61,480 nucleotides of DNA from Gemmatimonadaceae bacterium (GCA_014377535.1 JACMPK010000180.1:1-61480); one strand, 5' to 3'; shown: positions 8,628 to 17,103, numbered from the stretch's first letter. Made by a program: numbers and translations. Notes: a model not told the origin generated them from the sequence alone.

Positions 8628-9701
8628 ATGCGCGCACTTGATCGATATGTCCTGGCTGAATGGCTCCGGATCTTCCTGATCACGGCTTTCGGCTTTCCGG
8701 TGCTGATCGTGATCGTGGATCTCACGGAAAAGCTCGACACATACTTGCAGCGGCAGATTCCCGCGCGTGACATCGCGGTCAGCTACATCTATGGCGTGCC
8801 GGAAACGATGTTTCAGGTGTTGCCGGCCGCCGTGCTCTTCGCGACCGTCTTCACCGTCAGCAGTTTCACGCGCTATTCCGAGATCACCGCAGCCAAGGCC
8901 AGCGGCATCTCGTTTCATCGCTTCATCCGTCCACTGACACTGGGCGCGGTGTTCGCGATGTGCATCGGCTTCTCGCTCAACGTGATCATCCCGCCGCTGA
9001 ACCAGAAGAAGCTGAATCTGCTGCAGGAGCAGAAGTTCAAGGACACGGGCGAGCGGTACAACTTCGTCTATTCCACCACCGACAATCGCACCTACAAGGT
9101 CGGCGCGCTGCATGCGGCGCGGAACATGATCGAGAACGTGGAAGTCGAGCGGCTCGGTCGGGGCGCAACGCTGCCCACGACATACTCCATCGCCGAGCAG
9201 GCGTTCTTCCGGAAGGATGCCTTCTGGGTGATGGTGCGCGGTACGCTGCATGTCGTGCCGAATGGCACTGCCGACTACGTGTTCACGTACGACTCACTGG
9301 TCGATCGTGCATTCACGGAGCGGCCGCTGGAGTTGAACGCCGCGACCAAGGCGCCGGCCGACATGGGCTGGCGAGAACTGGGTCGCTACATTCACGCGTT
9401 GCAGCGCGCAGGGTCGGATGTGAATCCGTTGAAGGTCGAGCGAATGCTCAAGCTCGCCATTCCGGTCACGTGCGTGATCATCCTGCTTTTCGCGGCCCCG
9501 CTCGCCACCAGCACGCAACGCGGTGGTGCGGCTTGGGGCATCGGCGTCAGTCTGCTGACGACGGTCGTCTTCCTCGTACTCGTGAACCTGATGCGTGGTG
9601 TCGGTGGCAAGGGCATCATCTCGCCCGATCTCGCGGCGTGGGTACCCAGCCTGATCTTCGGCGTGGTGGGTGCCGTGCTGTTGTGGCGGGTACGGACGTG
9701 A
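8628..9701 (+). CDS. lptG: LPS export ABC permease LptG
   Basis: Partner permease of LptF, 357 residues, normal length. It opens with RALDRYVLAEWLRIFL, typical of the family, has six predicted membrane segments around a periplasmic domain (about 110-265), and carries the coupling-helix segment YSEITAAKASGIS near residue 85. The C-terminal three segments include RMLKLAIPVTCVIILLF. The start lies 3 nt after the lptF stop, and the gene overlaps the following permease gene by GTGA, so the four-gene run is very likely one transcript. LptF and LptG form the heterodimer through which LPS enters the Lpt bridge. Confidence 0.93.
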   Translation: MRALDRYVLAEWLRIFLITAFGFPVLIVIVDLTEKLDTYLQRQIPARDIAVSYIYGVPETMFQVLPAAVLFATVFTVSSFTRYSEITAAKASGISFHRFIRPLTLGAVFAMCIGFSLNVIIPPLNQKKLNLLQEQKFKDTGERYNFVYSTTDNRTYKVGALHAARNMIENVEVERLGRGATLPTTYSIAEQAFFRKDAFWVMVRGTLHVVPNGTADYVFTYDSLVDRAFTERPLELNAATKAPADMGWRELGRYIHALQRAGSDVNPLKVERMLKLAIPVTCVIILLFAAPLATSTQRGGAAWGIGVSLLTTVVFLVLVNLMRGVGGKGIISPDLAAWVPSLIFGVVGAVLLWRVRT

Positions 9702-10552
9702 GCGGCGGCGGCGCAACGCACACACCGGCCCCGACCGTCACCAAGGACGAAACGATCGACATTCTCCCGATCCGGATACTTCGGGCGGCGGGACGTTTCG
9801 GTATCGAGACGCTGGAGCATGTCGGGCACTTCGCGCACTTCATCGGCGAGATCTTTCGCGGCTTTGCGGAGGTCAAGACCTGGGCACCCGAACTCGTCAA
9901 GCAGATGCGTGGCATCGGTGTGGACTCGCTGCCGCTGGTCGTCATCGTTGCCGGGTTCCTCGGTGCCGTCTCCGCCTTCCAGACACGCTACCAGCTGTTC
10001 CCGGGCGTGCAGCTCAGCGTCATCGGACTCATCGTGCGGCAGTCCATCGTGCTCGAGCTCGGACCGCTGCTCACCGCACTGGTGCTCGCGGGTCGCGTGG
10101 GCGCGAAAATGACGGCCGAGATTGGCACCATGCGCGTCACCGAACAGATTGACGCGCTGGAAACACTGGCGTTCGACCCCGTGGCCTTCCTCGCCGTGCC
10201 GCGCCTCATAGCCGCGCTGATCATGGTGCCGGTGCTGGTCGCCATCGCGAATTTCGTGGCGATCTTCAGCGCCTTCATCACGCTGATCCTCGCCACCGAC
10301 GTCTCGCCACTGGACTTCAAGGCTGGACTGCAGCTCGCCTTCATCCCGTTCCAGGTCTGGTACAGCATCATTAAGTCGATCGGCTTCGGCGCGGCGATTG
10401 CACTGGTGTGCAGCTACGAAGGGTACGTCAGCGGAGCCGGCGCAGAGGGTGTCGGACGCTCCACCGCGAAAGCCGTCGTGATCACGTCCGTGGCCATCCT
10501 CGTCTACGACGCGATCATCGCGGCACTCCTCGCACCATTCATTCAGGCATGA
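9698..10552 (+). CDS. mlaE: MlaE-family ABC transporter permease
   Basis: Inner-membrane permease of the MlaFEDB-type phospholipid/lipid transporter (also called YrbE or Ttg2B). It has 284 residues from a GTG that overlaps the lptG stop (GTGA). Family landmarks are VDSLPLVVIVAGFLGAVSAFQ, the QSIVLELGPLLTALVLAGR segment, the following EIGTMRVTEQIDALE loop, and five to six hydrophobic segments. These proteins move lipids between the inner membrane and an MlaD substrate-binding ring. The next gene, mlaD, overlaps by ATGA. No MlaF ATPase is encoded between or beside them. Confidence 0.93.
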   Translation: MSGGGATHTPAPTVTKDETIDILPIRILRAAGRFGIETLEHVGHFAHFIGEIFRGFAEVKTWAPELVKQMRGIGVDSLPLVVIVAGFLGAVSAFQTRYQLFPGVQLSVIGLIVRQSIVLELGPLLTALVLAGRVGAKMTAEIGTMRVTEQIDALETLAFDPVAFLAVPRLIAALIMVPVLVAIANFVAIFSAFITLILATDVSPLDFKAGLQLAFIPFQVWYSIIKSIGFGAAIALVCSYEGYVSGAGAEGVGRSTAKAVVITSVAILVYDAIIAALLAPFIQA

Positions 10553-11451
10553 AGCGTACTAACGAAGCGCTCGTCGGCATTCTCCTGCTACTCGGCGGCG
10601 CGGCGGCCGTGCTTGGTTCCATCTGGCTCGTGCGCGGAAGCCTGGGCAAGGGATACCCCGTCTATGCACGCTTTCCCTGGGGCGCTGGCCTGAAGCCCGG
10701 ACAGCCCGTGCTCCTTGCCGGCGTCACGGCCGGCAGCATCGCCGACGTGGAGTACGATCCGAAGGGCACGGTGAAAGTCACGCTGCGCATGTCGCGCGGA
10801 TTCCAGATTCCGGCCGGCAGCAAGGCGCAATCCATCTCAGTCGGTTTCTTCGGTGATCGCGCCATCGCGATCGAGCCGATGGTCGGCGTGACGCAGATGA
10901 TTCCAGCGGGCGACAGCATTCCCGTGATCAACAGCAGTTCGACCACCGACGACGTGATTGCGCTTGGTGACAGCATCGCGCGCGACGTGCGCGGCATCAC
11001 GCTGCCACTACGCCAGGCCATGACCGACAGCGGCGGCGTGCAGGACGTGCGCGAAATCCTGCGCAGCACCAGTGCACTCACGAAGCAGCTCAACTCCGTG
11101 ATCCTGGCGCAGAATCAGCAGCTGTCCATGGCGATGACGAGCGTCAATCGCTCGCTGCGCGCCCTGGAGCGGACCACCAGTGCGCTCGACTCGATGCGTA
11201 TCGACAGCCTGACGCGCAACGCGGGCCGCACCACCGAGAACGTCGCCGCCATCACGGACTCGCTGCGCATCACCATGCGCTCGCTGAACGCCACCATGGC
11301 ACGCCTCGAACGTGGCGAGGGCACGGCAGGCAAGCTCCTCACCGACAGCCTGCTCTACAACGACATTCGTCGCCTCGTGATCCGCGTCGACAGCGTCACC
11401 GCCGATTTCAAGCGCGACCCGCGGAAGTTCATCAAGTTCTCGGTGTTCTAG
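10549..11451 (+). CDS. mlaD: MlaD/MCE-family lipid-binding protein
   Basis: A 300-residue periplasmic protein anchored by one N-terminal membrane segment (about residues 8-28), followed by an MCE domain (about 35-120; GLKPGQPVLLAGVTAGSI is the diagnostic start) and a long helical C-terminal region (about 140-290) likely to form part of an MCE tube or coiled-coil. MCE proteins form hexameric rings that shuttle phospholipids across the periplasm. The ATG overlaps the mlaE stop (ATGA). It is the last gene of the lptF-lptG-mlaE-mlaD run and ends before a 500-bp non-coding stretch. Confidence 0.92.
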   Translation: MKRTNEALVGILLLLGGAAAVLGSIWLVRGSLGKGYPVYARFPWGAGLKPGQPVLLAGVTAGSIADVEYDPKGTVKVTLRMSRGFQIPAGSKAQSISVGFFGDRAIAIEPMVGVTQMIPAGDSIPVINSSSTTDDVIALGDSIARDVRGITLPLRQAMTDSGGVQDVREILRSTSALTKQLNSVILAQNQQLSMAMTSVNRSLRALERTTSALDSMRIDSLTRNAGRTTENVAAITDSLRITMRSLNATMARLERGEGTAGKLLTDSLLYNDIRRLVIRVDSVTADFKRDPRKFIKFSVF

Positions 11452-11955
11452 CGCGCTGCGTTCTGCGACAGCGGCGGCCGGGATGGCGACGGCAACCGGG
11501 GGAGCGGCAGCGGCATGACGAGGCAGCGGCTTCGACGCAGAACGGCTTTGCAGAAACTGCGTGCACGTGCACTCTATCCATTCGCGTATCCCGTTCGTTG
11601 TCGAAGAACGATTACTCGCATGACGACTGCCGCGTGCACTACCTGCCGCAGGCTCGCGCACCCGTTGTTCCCATTGATCACCGCGTGACACTTGCTGCAC
11701 CACGCAGTGCCGCGCACGAGTGGTGCAGCGGCCCGTATAGGCCAGCAGTAGGGCAATATTGCAAGGGCAGTTGCCGTTCTGCCCCCGGAGCTGTTGCTGT
11801 TGCAGTAGCAGCGACCGTTGCCGTTGCACTTCGCGACTATTAGCATGCCCGAACGCGTATCACTAAAGTTCGCGAGCTGCTCGCGCATGGCCTCCAATGC
11901 AGCGAGGCGCGCAGAATGGCGGCGGCAGCGGCGCGGCAACTTTCAAGCGCTCGGG
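11452..11955. other. non-coding region between mlaD and mscL
   Basis: About 500 bp with no convincing gene on either strand. It holds several small dyads: a 10-bp perfect inverted repeat GCTGCACCAC/GTGGTGCAGC at 11694-11729 with a 16-nt loop, and a 6-bp GGGCAG/CTGCCC hairpin near 11764-11783, without a T-tract. A TANNNT hexamer, TAAAGT at 11864-11869, may be the -10 for mscL. Structured RNA cannot be excluded but is not shown. Confidence 0.45.
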
Positions 11956-12246
11956 GTGGCAGTGGGTGAGTTCAGGGTGTTCCTCAAGGAATACGGGGTC
12001 GTCGGTCTCGCACTCGGCGTCATCATCGGTGGCAAGGCCGGAGAACTGGTCACGGCGATCGTGGAAGGACTGCTGATGCCGGTCATCGGGCTGTTCCTCC
12101 CCGGTGGTGAATGGCAGGAGTGGGTTGTCGGCGAGTTCAAAGTGGGCATCGTGCTCGCGGCGCTCATCAACTTCATCGTCGTGGCGTACTTCGTGTTTTT
12201 CGTCTCCAAGCGCCTCCTGCGCGAATCGAGCGTCGTGAAAAAATGA
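11956..12246 (+). CDS. mscL: large-conductance mechanosensitive channel MscL
   Basis: A small pentameric inner-membrane channel that opens under membrane tension to protect against osmotic downshock. The recognisable core is VGEFRVFLKEYGVVGLALGVIIGG, with the family's amphipathic N-terminal helix and TM1 pore motif. A very short periplasmic loop (LPGGEWQEWVVGEFKV) and TM2 (IVLAALINFIVVAYFVFFV) follow, then a basic tail. It is 96 residues from the GTG at 11956; a GTG at 11962 and an ATG at 11887 are also in frame. The loop and cytoplasmic helix are shorter than in E. coli MscL (136 residues). No strong Shine-Dalgarno decides the start. Confidence 0.85.
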   Translation: MAVGEFRVFLKEYGVVGLALGVIIGGKAGELVTAIVEGLLMPVIGLFLPGGEWQEWVVGEFKVGIVLAALINFIVVAYFVFFVSKRLLRESSVVKK

Positions 12247-12256
12247 CCCGCTGTGT

Positions 12257-12297
12257 CGCTGCATCATGCCGCGCGTTGACGCCAGCATGATGCAGCG
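12257..12297. terminator. hairpin between convergent mscL and permease genes
   Basis: Perfect 13-bp inverted repeat CGCTGCATCATGC / GCATGATGCAGCG with a 15-nt loop, 10 nt after the mscL stop and 60 nt from the stop of the convergent permease. There is no T-tract, so it is more likely a pause site or Rho-assisted bidirectional terminator than a classical intrinsic one. Confidence 0.55.
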
Positions 12298-12356
12298 CGG
12301 GTGGACGCACACTGGTGTGGCAGCCCTCGCTGTTTCTCGTCACCGCGCAGCGGCTC

Positions 12357-13712
12357 TCAGGCCTGCGCCGGCGCGCGCCGGTTGAACACGAGGTAAAACA
12401 CGGGTATGCCGGCGAGAATCGCGGCGAATACTCCCAACGTTGCCCAGCGGCTGCTCTGATCCCAGAGGGCATTGCCGATCAGGAAGATCGACGACGCGAT
12501 GAACAGCGCGGGCACGAACGGATACCCCGGCGTGCGAAATGGCGGCTGGTAGCCCGGCGTTCGGCGCAACACGTAAATGCTCGCGACACCCAGGGCGTAA
12601 AACGGCACGATTGCCGTCACGAATGCATCGGCCAGCTGCTCAAAACTGCGTGCCAGCACAAAGATGATGCCCAGCACCGCACAGGTGATGATCGCGACAT
12701 GCGGCGTCTCGTACTTCGGGTGCACCTTGGCGAGCGCACGAAAGAACAGGCCGTCGTCGGCCATCGCGAAAAAAATTCGCGGCGCCGTGAGCAGCGTGCC
12801 GTTCAGCGTGCCGAACGTCGAGAGCATCACGGTGATCGCCACGAACGAGACGCCCCAGTCGCCCACCAGCACCTGCGCGGCATCCGCGGCGACGAGCCGT
12901 GAGTTTGCGATCTCCGTCACCGTGAAAATCGAGAGGTACGCGAGGTTGGCCAGCAGGTAGATCACCACCACGGACAGCGTGCCGATGATCAGCGCCTTCG
13001 GCAGCGTCTTCTGCGGATCCTTCACTTCCCCGCCCACGAAACTCAAGTCCGCCCACCCGTCGAACGCCCACAACGCACTCACCAGCGCCAGCCCAAAGGC
13101 ACCCAGTGCGAAGCTCCCCTCGGGGGCGGCCGGCGTGAAGTGCCCGCCCGTCTTTGGCAGCCCGATCGAGAACGCCAGCACGATGATGAACGCCAGGCCG
13201 CCGTACTTGGCGAGGGTCGTCACGTTCTGCACCAGACTGCCCCAGCGCACACCCAGAATGTTGAACGTCGAGGTGAGCGCGATTGCAGCGGCGGCGACAT
13301 ACCGAGCCCAGTCACTGTACGGCGCCAGCGCCGGGTCGTAGCCGCTCACGCGCAGCGCGTACTCGGCGAACGTGATCGAAACGGCGCCCATCGACGCGGC
13401 CCGGATCACCACGAATTCCGACCAGCCGAACAGAAAGGCCGGCAGCCTGCCCCACCCTTCGCGAATGTAGACGTACAGCCCGCCAGTCTTCGGGTGCACA
13501 CCCGCAATCTCGGCCAGCGTGAGCGCGCCGCACAGCGCCACGATGCCGCCTGCCACCCAGACCATCATCAGCGGAAGCGGGCCGGGAAGCTTCTGCGCGA
13601 TGCCGGCCGGCGACCGGAAGATGCCGGATCCGATGGTCGAGCCGACGAGCACGGCGATTGCACTCCACAGGCCAAGTTGCCTGCGGAGGGTGGGAGCGGG
13701 GGCAGCGGACAT
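12357..13712 (-). CDS. APC-superfamily amino acid permease
   Basis: A 451-residue inner-membrane transporter with about 12 hydrophobic segments. TM1 carries the unwound substrate motif GSTIGSGIFRSP (residues about 25-36), followed by the family's LTLAEIAGVHPKTGGLYVYI loop, and a GEVKDPQKTLPKALI segment after TM6. This is the LAT/amino acid-polyamine-organocation pattern; the substrate cannot be told from sequence. The ATG at 13712 has no Shine-Dalgarno but is preceded by TAGCCT and exactly 7 nt, which suggests a leaderless message and supports this start. It is divergent from the small CoxB-like gene. Confidence 0.88.
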   Translation of the reverse strand: MSAAPAPTLRRQLGLWSAIAVLVGSTIGSGIFRSPAGIAQKLPGPLPLMMVWVAGGIVALCGALTLAEIAGVHPKTGGLYVYIREGWGRLPAFLFGWSEFVVIRAASMGAVSITFAEYALRVSGYDPALAPYSDWARYVAAAAIALTSTFNILGVRWGSLVQNVTTLAKYGGLAFIIVLAFSIGLPKTGGHFTPAAPEGSFALGAFGLALVSALWAFDGWADLSFVGGEVKDPQKTLPKALIIGTLSVVVIYLLANLAYLSIFTVTEIANSRLVAADAAQVLVGDWGVSFVAITVMLSTFGTLNGTLLTAPRIFFAMADDGLFFRALAKVHPKYETPHVAIITCAVLGIIFVLARSFEQLADAFVTAIVPFYALGVASIYVLRRTPGYQPPFRTPGYPFVPALFIASSIFLIGNALWDQSSRWATLGVFAAILAGIPVFYLVFNRRAPAQA

Positions 13713-13719
13713 CCGTGCT

Positions 13720-13725
13720 AGGCTA
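13720..13725 (-). promoter_or_regulatory. -10 element TAGCCT for a leaderless permease mRNA
   Basis: TAGCCT lies 7 nt upstream of the ATG at 13712 on the minus strand. With transcription starting at about this distance, the message would begin at the start codon. No Shine-Dalgarno is present. Confidence 0.5.
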
Positions 13726-13845
13726 CGCCGCCGCCGCCTCTGCCGCAACGCAGCTTCCGATCGCCCCCCTGATCGGCGAACTTTCCCCGCAGGGCTGCCG
13801 TTCGAATGAAGGCAACCTGCTTCCTGCCCGTAACCCCCGCTTTCG

Positions 13846-14100
13846 ATGATCGCCACGACGATTTTCTGGATTGGCGTCGTACTTTGCGTGATCGCGCACC
13901 GCTACATCCTGCGCTCCGCATTTGCCGCCGGCGCTGCCGTCCAGCATTCGCATACGCTGCCACCCATTCGCCGGGCTGCCGAACTGGTCTGGGTGATCGT
14001 GCCCGCTATTGCTCTTGTCCTCCTGCTTGTGGCCACCTGGCGCGCGATAGAGCTCCAGAAGGCCGCCGCACAGATCCCGTTGGTCGAGGTCACAGTATGA
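13846..14100 (+). CDS. small two-TM protein resembling the CoxB transmembrane hairpin
   Basis: An 84-residue protein with two membrane helices (about residues 4-27 and 45-66). The second, AELVWVIVPAIALVLLLVAT, looks like helix 2 of cytochrome c oxidase subunit II (E-x-x-W-x-x-x-P). No CuA-binding domain follows, so it cannot be a normal subunit II. It overlaps ctaA by ATGA and precedes ctaB, so it belongs to the heme A/cytochrome oxidase biogenesis unit. It may be an assembly factor or accessory subunit; this is inference from shape and neighbours. No family name is claimed. Confidence 0.6.
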   Translation: MIATTIFWIGVVLCVIAHRYILRSAFAAGAAVQHSHTLPPIRRAAELVWVIVPAIALVLLLVATWRAIELQKAAAQIPLVEVTV

Positions 14101-15071
14101 ACCTGCTCCGCCGCCTCGCTGGCGTCTCCATGCTGGCCGCGCTCGGCCACGTGGTTTTCGGTGGCTTTGTCCGCATCTCCGGTTCCGGGATGGGCTGTGG
14201 CGACCACTGGCCCAAATGTTACGGCTACTGGTTTCCGCCACTCGATCGCCCCGACCTCGTGATCGAGGTTTTTCATCGATACTTCGCGGCGACACTGTCC
14301 ACGGTGGTGGCGGTGTTTCTGCTGATGTCGTTCCTGCGCCGCGCCGAGCATGGTGTGTCAGGTCGCGGCGGCGTATTGCGCTCCGCGCTGCTGGCGTTCG
14401 GCATCGTGGTCACGGCCGCGACGCTTGGCGCCGTGACGGTGAATTACCGCAACGAGTGGTGGGCTACGCTGGCGCACAAGGCCGTCGCCATGTCGCTGCT
14501 CGCTACGCTCTGCATCGCGTGGATGCGTGCCAGCGGCATGCCTTCGCTGACCGGCATTGTTGAGCGGCTGGTTTCGGACAAGACGATTCGGGGCACCACC
14601 ATCGCAGCCATACTCGCGCTGGTCACGGTGATGATGGGTGGCATGGTGGCCAAGTGGACTGGCGCGACGGTCGCGTGCGTCGGCTTCCCGCTCTGCGGTG
14701 ACGGCTCGCTGGGCGGTGCCGCGCAGCACATCCAGCTCACCCATCGCGTGCTGGCGTATCTCACCGCGCTGCATGTGGTGACGATGGCCGCGCTGATCAT
14801 GCGCCGTCGCGAGCATCGCACCGTGACGCTGCTGGCCGGCATCGCGGCCTTCGTGGTGGTGCTGCAGATCGTGTTCGGGGCGCTGATGGTGCTGGGAGGA
14901 TATCCCATCGTGATCCGCTCGCTGCATCAGTCCACAGGTGTGCTGCTGTGGGTGAGCACTCTCACGCTCGCGTATGCCGCACGTCGCGCGAAGCATCCGC
15001 CCACGGACGGTGCGGCCGTCAGCGCGGCGATTCGTCCACGCACGCCGCTGATGGCCGGCGCGACCGCATGA
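14097..15071 (+). CDS. ctaA: heme A synthase (COX15/CtaA family)
   Basis: An inner-membrane heme o hydroxylase that converts heme o to heme a for aa3-type oxidases. The protein has 324 residues and about eight hydrophobic segments in two pseudo-repeats. Seen features are GGFVRISGSGMGCGDHWPKC near the N-terminus (the conserved R-x-T/S-x-SG-MGC-WP segment), FHRYFA, LAHKAVAM, CVGFPLC, LTHRVLAYL and LHQSTG, the histidines expected as heme ligands. The start overlaps the preceding small gene (ATGA) and the stop overlaps ctaB (ATGA), so the three are co-translated. Family membership is firm. Confidence 0.93.
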   Translation: MNLLRRLAGVSMLAALGHVVFGGFVRISGSGMGCGDHWPKCYGYWFPPLDRPDLVIEVFHRYFAATLSTVVAVFLLMSFLRRAEHGVSGRGGVLRSALLAFGIVVTAATLGAVTVNYRNEWWATLAHKAVAMSLLATLCIAWMRASGMPSLTGIVERLVSDKTIRGTTIAAILALVTVMMGGMVAKWTGATVACVGFPLCGDGSLGGAAQHIQLTHRVLAYLTALHVVTMAALIMRRREHRTVTLLAGIAAFVVVLQIVFGALMVLGGYPIVIRSLHQSTGVLLWVSTLTLAYAARRAKHPPTDGAAVSAAIRPRTPLMAGATA

Positions 15072-15967
15072 CGACGCAGGCGCTGGCGCCGGACGCCGTC
15101 GCCGTGCGCCCGCTCTGGCGCGACCTGGTGATGCTCACGAAGCCGACCATCATCTCGCTTCTGCTCGTCACCACCGCCGCGCCGATGTACATCGCCGGTA
15201 AGCCCGAACTGTGGCTCGTGGCACTCGTGATGCTGGGCGGATATCTGATGGCCGGCGGCGCGAATGCCGTGAACATGTACCTGGACCGCGACATCGACAA
15301 CGTGATGGCGCGCACGCGACTCCGACCCATTCCAAGCGGTCGCATGACACCGCTTGCCGTGCTCTCGTTCGGCATCGTGCTGGCCGCCACCGCCACCTGG
15401 CTGTTCGCGTTCTTCGTCAACGTGCTGACGGCCGCGCTGGCACTGGGCGGTTTCTATTTCTACGTCTTCATTTACACGCGCTGGCTGAAGCGTACCACAC
15501 CACAGAACATCGTGATCGGTGGCGCGGCTGGTGCATTCCCGCCGCTGGTGGGATGGGCTGCGGTCACGGGTCGCATCGACCTCACCGCCATGTACCTGTT
15601 CCTGATCGTGTTCTACTGGACACCACCGCATTTCTGGGCGCTCGCGCTGAACAAGCAGAAGGACTACGGCAACGCGAAGGTGCCGATGGCGCCACTGGTC
15701 TGGGGCGAGCGCGAGACGATGCGCCAGATGTTCTGGTACACCATCGTGCTGCTGGTCGTGACGATGCTGCCGGTCACGTACGGCGCATTCGGCCGGATCT
15801 ATGGTATCAGCGCTGCGATCTTCGGCGGGCTGCTGCTGGGCGGTGTGGTGAAGATGATGCGCGCCAAGGACTGGGTGAAGCCGGCCTGGTGGGTGTACGG
15901 CTATTCGCTGCTGTATCTCGCACTGCTGTTCGTCGCGATGGTGGTGGATCGACAATTCGCATTCTGA
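15068..15967 (+). CDS. ctaB: protoheme IX farnesyltransferase (heme O synthase)
   Basis: UbiA-family prenyltransferase that adds a farnesyl group to heme b to give heme o, the substrate of CtaA. It has 299 residues and about nine membrane segments. The first Asp-rich motif is NMYLDRDIDNVMARTRLRP (NxxxDxxxD) near residues 75-93, and the second conserved region follows YTRWLKRTTPQNIVIGG near 140. TP-x-FWAL (TPPHFWALALNKQKDYG) is also typical. The ATG overlaps the ctaA stop. Its own stop codon lies inside the first unit of a 14-bp tandem repeat (15959-16084). Confidence 0.95.
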   Translation: MTTQALAPDAVAVRPLWRDLVMLTKPTIISLLLVTTAAPMYIAGKPELWLVALVMLGGYLMAGGANAVNMYLDRDIDNVMARTRLRPIPSGRMTPLAVLSFGIVLAATATWLFAFFVNVLTAALALGGFYFYVFIYTRWLKRTTPQNIVIGGAAGAFPPLVGWAAVTGRIDLTAMYLFLIVFYWTPPHFWALALNKQKDYGNAKVPMAPLVWGERETMRQMFWYTIVLLVVTMLPVTYGAFGRIYGISAAIFGGLLLGGVVKMMRAKDWVKPAWWVYGYSLLYLALLFVAMVVDRQFAF

Positions 15968-16084
15968 TCGTTGCATTCCGGTCGGTGCGTTCCGCGCAAC
16001 GCGTTGCGATAGACGCGTTCCGGTGGCTGCATTTCGATTGACGCATGCAGATCGTACACGTCCGATCGACGCGTGTGCGCACGC
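15959..16084. repeat. 14-bp tandem repeat array at the 3' end of ctaB
   Basis: Nine adjacent 14-nt units, consensus about GCRTTCCGRTCGAC: six clear copies from 15959 to 16042 (for example GCATTCCGGTCGGT, GCGTTCCGGTGGCT, GCATTTCGATTGAC) and three more degenerate ones to 16084. The first unit contains the ctaB stop codon. A 14-nt unit is not a multiple of three, so it is not a protein repeat. It sits between ctaB and a hydrolase gene with its own -10 element. Confidence 0.75.
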
Positions 16085-16164
16085 CACCACGGCAGTTCTC
16101 GCGCATGCCAATGACCGGCGGGCGCCGACACAAATGATGTCAGCGCCCGTCGTGCATGCGGGAG

Positions 16165-16170
16165 TATGTT
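16165..16170 (+). promoter_or_regulatory. -10 element TATGTT for a leaderless hydrolase mRNA
   Basis: TATGTT lies exactly 6 nt before the ATG at 16177 and sits just downstream of the tandem repeat array. Confidence 0.45.
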
Positions 16171-16176
16171 GCCTGC

Positions 16177-17103
16177 ATGTCACTGCCGCCTGACACTCGA
16201 CCACCCGCACCGCTGCCCGACGACCTGCCGCCGCTCACGCACTGGGCCTCGGTTTCTGACGCCGCAGCGGAGGCAGTGCGACGGTTCACGACGCCGCCAT
16301 CCATCACGCGTCGCATCACTGACGCGCAGCTGCGTCCGGCGATGCCGAAGTTCATGCCCCTCGACGGCGTGCATCGTGACGTGCTTGGCAGCGAAGGTCG
16401 CGTGGCATTCTGGAGTTGGGGACACGCCGACTGGCCGCTGGTCGTGTGCCTTCATGGCTGGGGTGGACGCGGCACGCAGTGGTCGTCGCTCGCAAACGCG
16501 CTGCTCGACGTGCAGCACCGCGTGGTCGTGCTGGATGCGCCGGCACACGGCGCGTCCGATGGGGATCGTGCATCGATGCCTGGCTTCCGCAATGCGCTGC
16601 TGCGTGTGCTCGACGCATCGGGCACGCCACACGCCCTGGTCGGTCACTCGCTCGGTGGACTTGCCGTGCTGGCGGCGATTGCGTCGCGCGCGAATGCCGG
16701 TGTGTCACCGCTGCCGATGGCCGTCAGCATCGGTGCGCCCAGCAGCGTGGATCGCCCCATGTCGCGCTTCCTTCGCCGGCATCAGGGCACCGATGCCGTG
16801 CATGTGGAGATGATTGCACAGCTGGAGAAGCGCTGGCACTTCCACTGGCGCGACCTGGACACCGTCTCGCTGGCGGCGCACGCGGATGCGGGTGGTGGCG
16901 CGCCGCTGCTCGTGGTGCACGCTGCGGACGACGCGCAGGTGCCGTTGATCGAGTCGGAGGGCCTCGTGAACGACTGGCCACGTGCCGAGCGCTGGCTCGC
17001 GCCGGAGGGCAGCGGGCACGTGAAGATCCTGCGCGAGCCGCGTGTCGTGCAACGGATCGTGGACTTCGTGCGCGGTCAGCCAGCCGTCAGCGACGGAAGG
17101 TGA
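16177..17103 (+). CDS. alpha/beta hydrolase
   Basis: A 308-residue cytoplasmic serine hydrolase. The oxyanion region is VCLHGWGGRGTQW, the nucleophile elbow GHSLGG has its serine near residue 157, an acidic residue lies in HAADDAQVP, and the catalytic His is in EGSGHVKIL near the C-terminus, so the triad is complete. Substrate is unknown. The start at 16177 was chosen because of the TATGTT hexamer 6 nt upstream; an ATG 21 nt earlier is possible. Its last 17 bases overlap the end of the convergent lipoprotein gene. Confidence 0.8.
   Translation: MSLPPDTRPPAPLPDDLPPLTHWASVSDAAAEAVRRFTTPPSITRRITDAQLRPAMPKFMPLDGVHRDVLGSEGRVAFWSWGHADWPLVVCLHGWGGRGTQWSSLANALLDVQHRVVVLDAPAHGASDGDRASMPGFRNALLRVLDASGTPHALVGHSLGGLAVLAAIASRANAGVSPLPMAVSIGAPSSVDRPMSRFLRRHQGTDAVHVEMIAQLEKRWHFHWRDLDTVSLAAHADAGGGAPLLVVHAADDAQVPLIESEGLVNDWPRAERWLAPEGSGHVKILREPRVVQRIVDFVRGQPAVSDGR

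Noticed and set aside
11694-11729. 10-bp dyad as an intrinsic terminator for mlaD
   Set aside because: More than 240 nt past the stop, 16-nt loop and no T-tract; noted only as a dyad.
11574-11939. Cysteine-rich frames in the mlaD-mscL gap
   Set aside because: No SD, promoter or motif; composition follows CGG/CTG-rich DNA.
14927-16210. Minus-strand open frame opposite ctaB and the tandem repeat
   Set aside because: Antisense to ctaB; its apparent RNA-like peptide repeat is only the 14-bp DNA repeat read in one frame.
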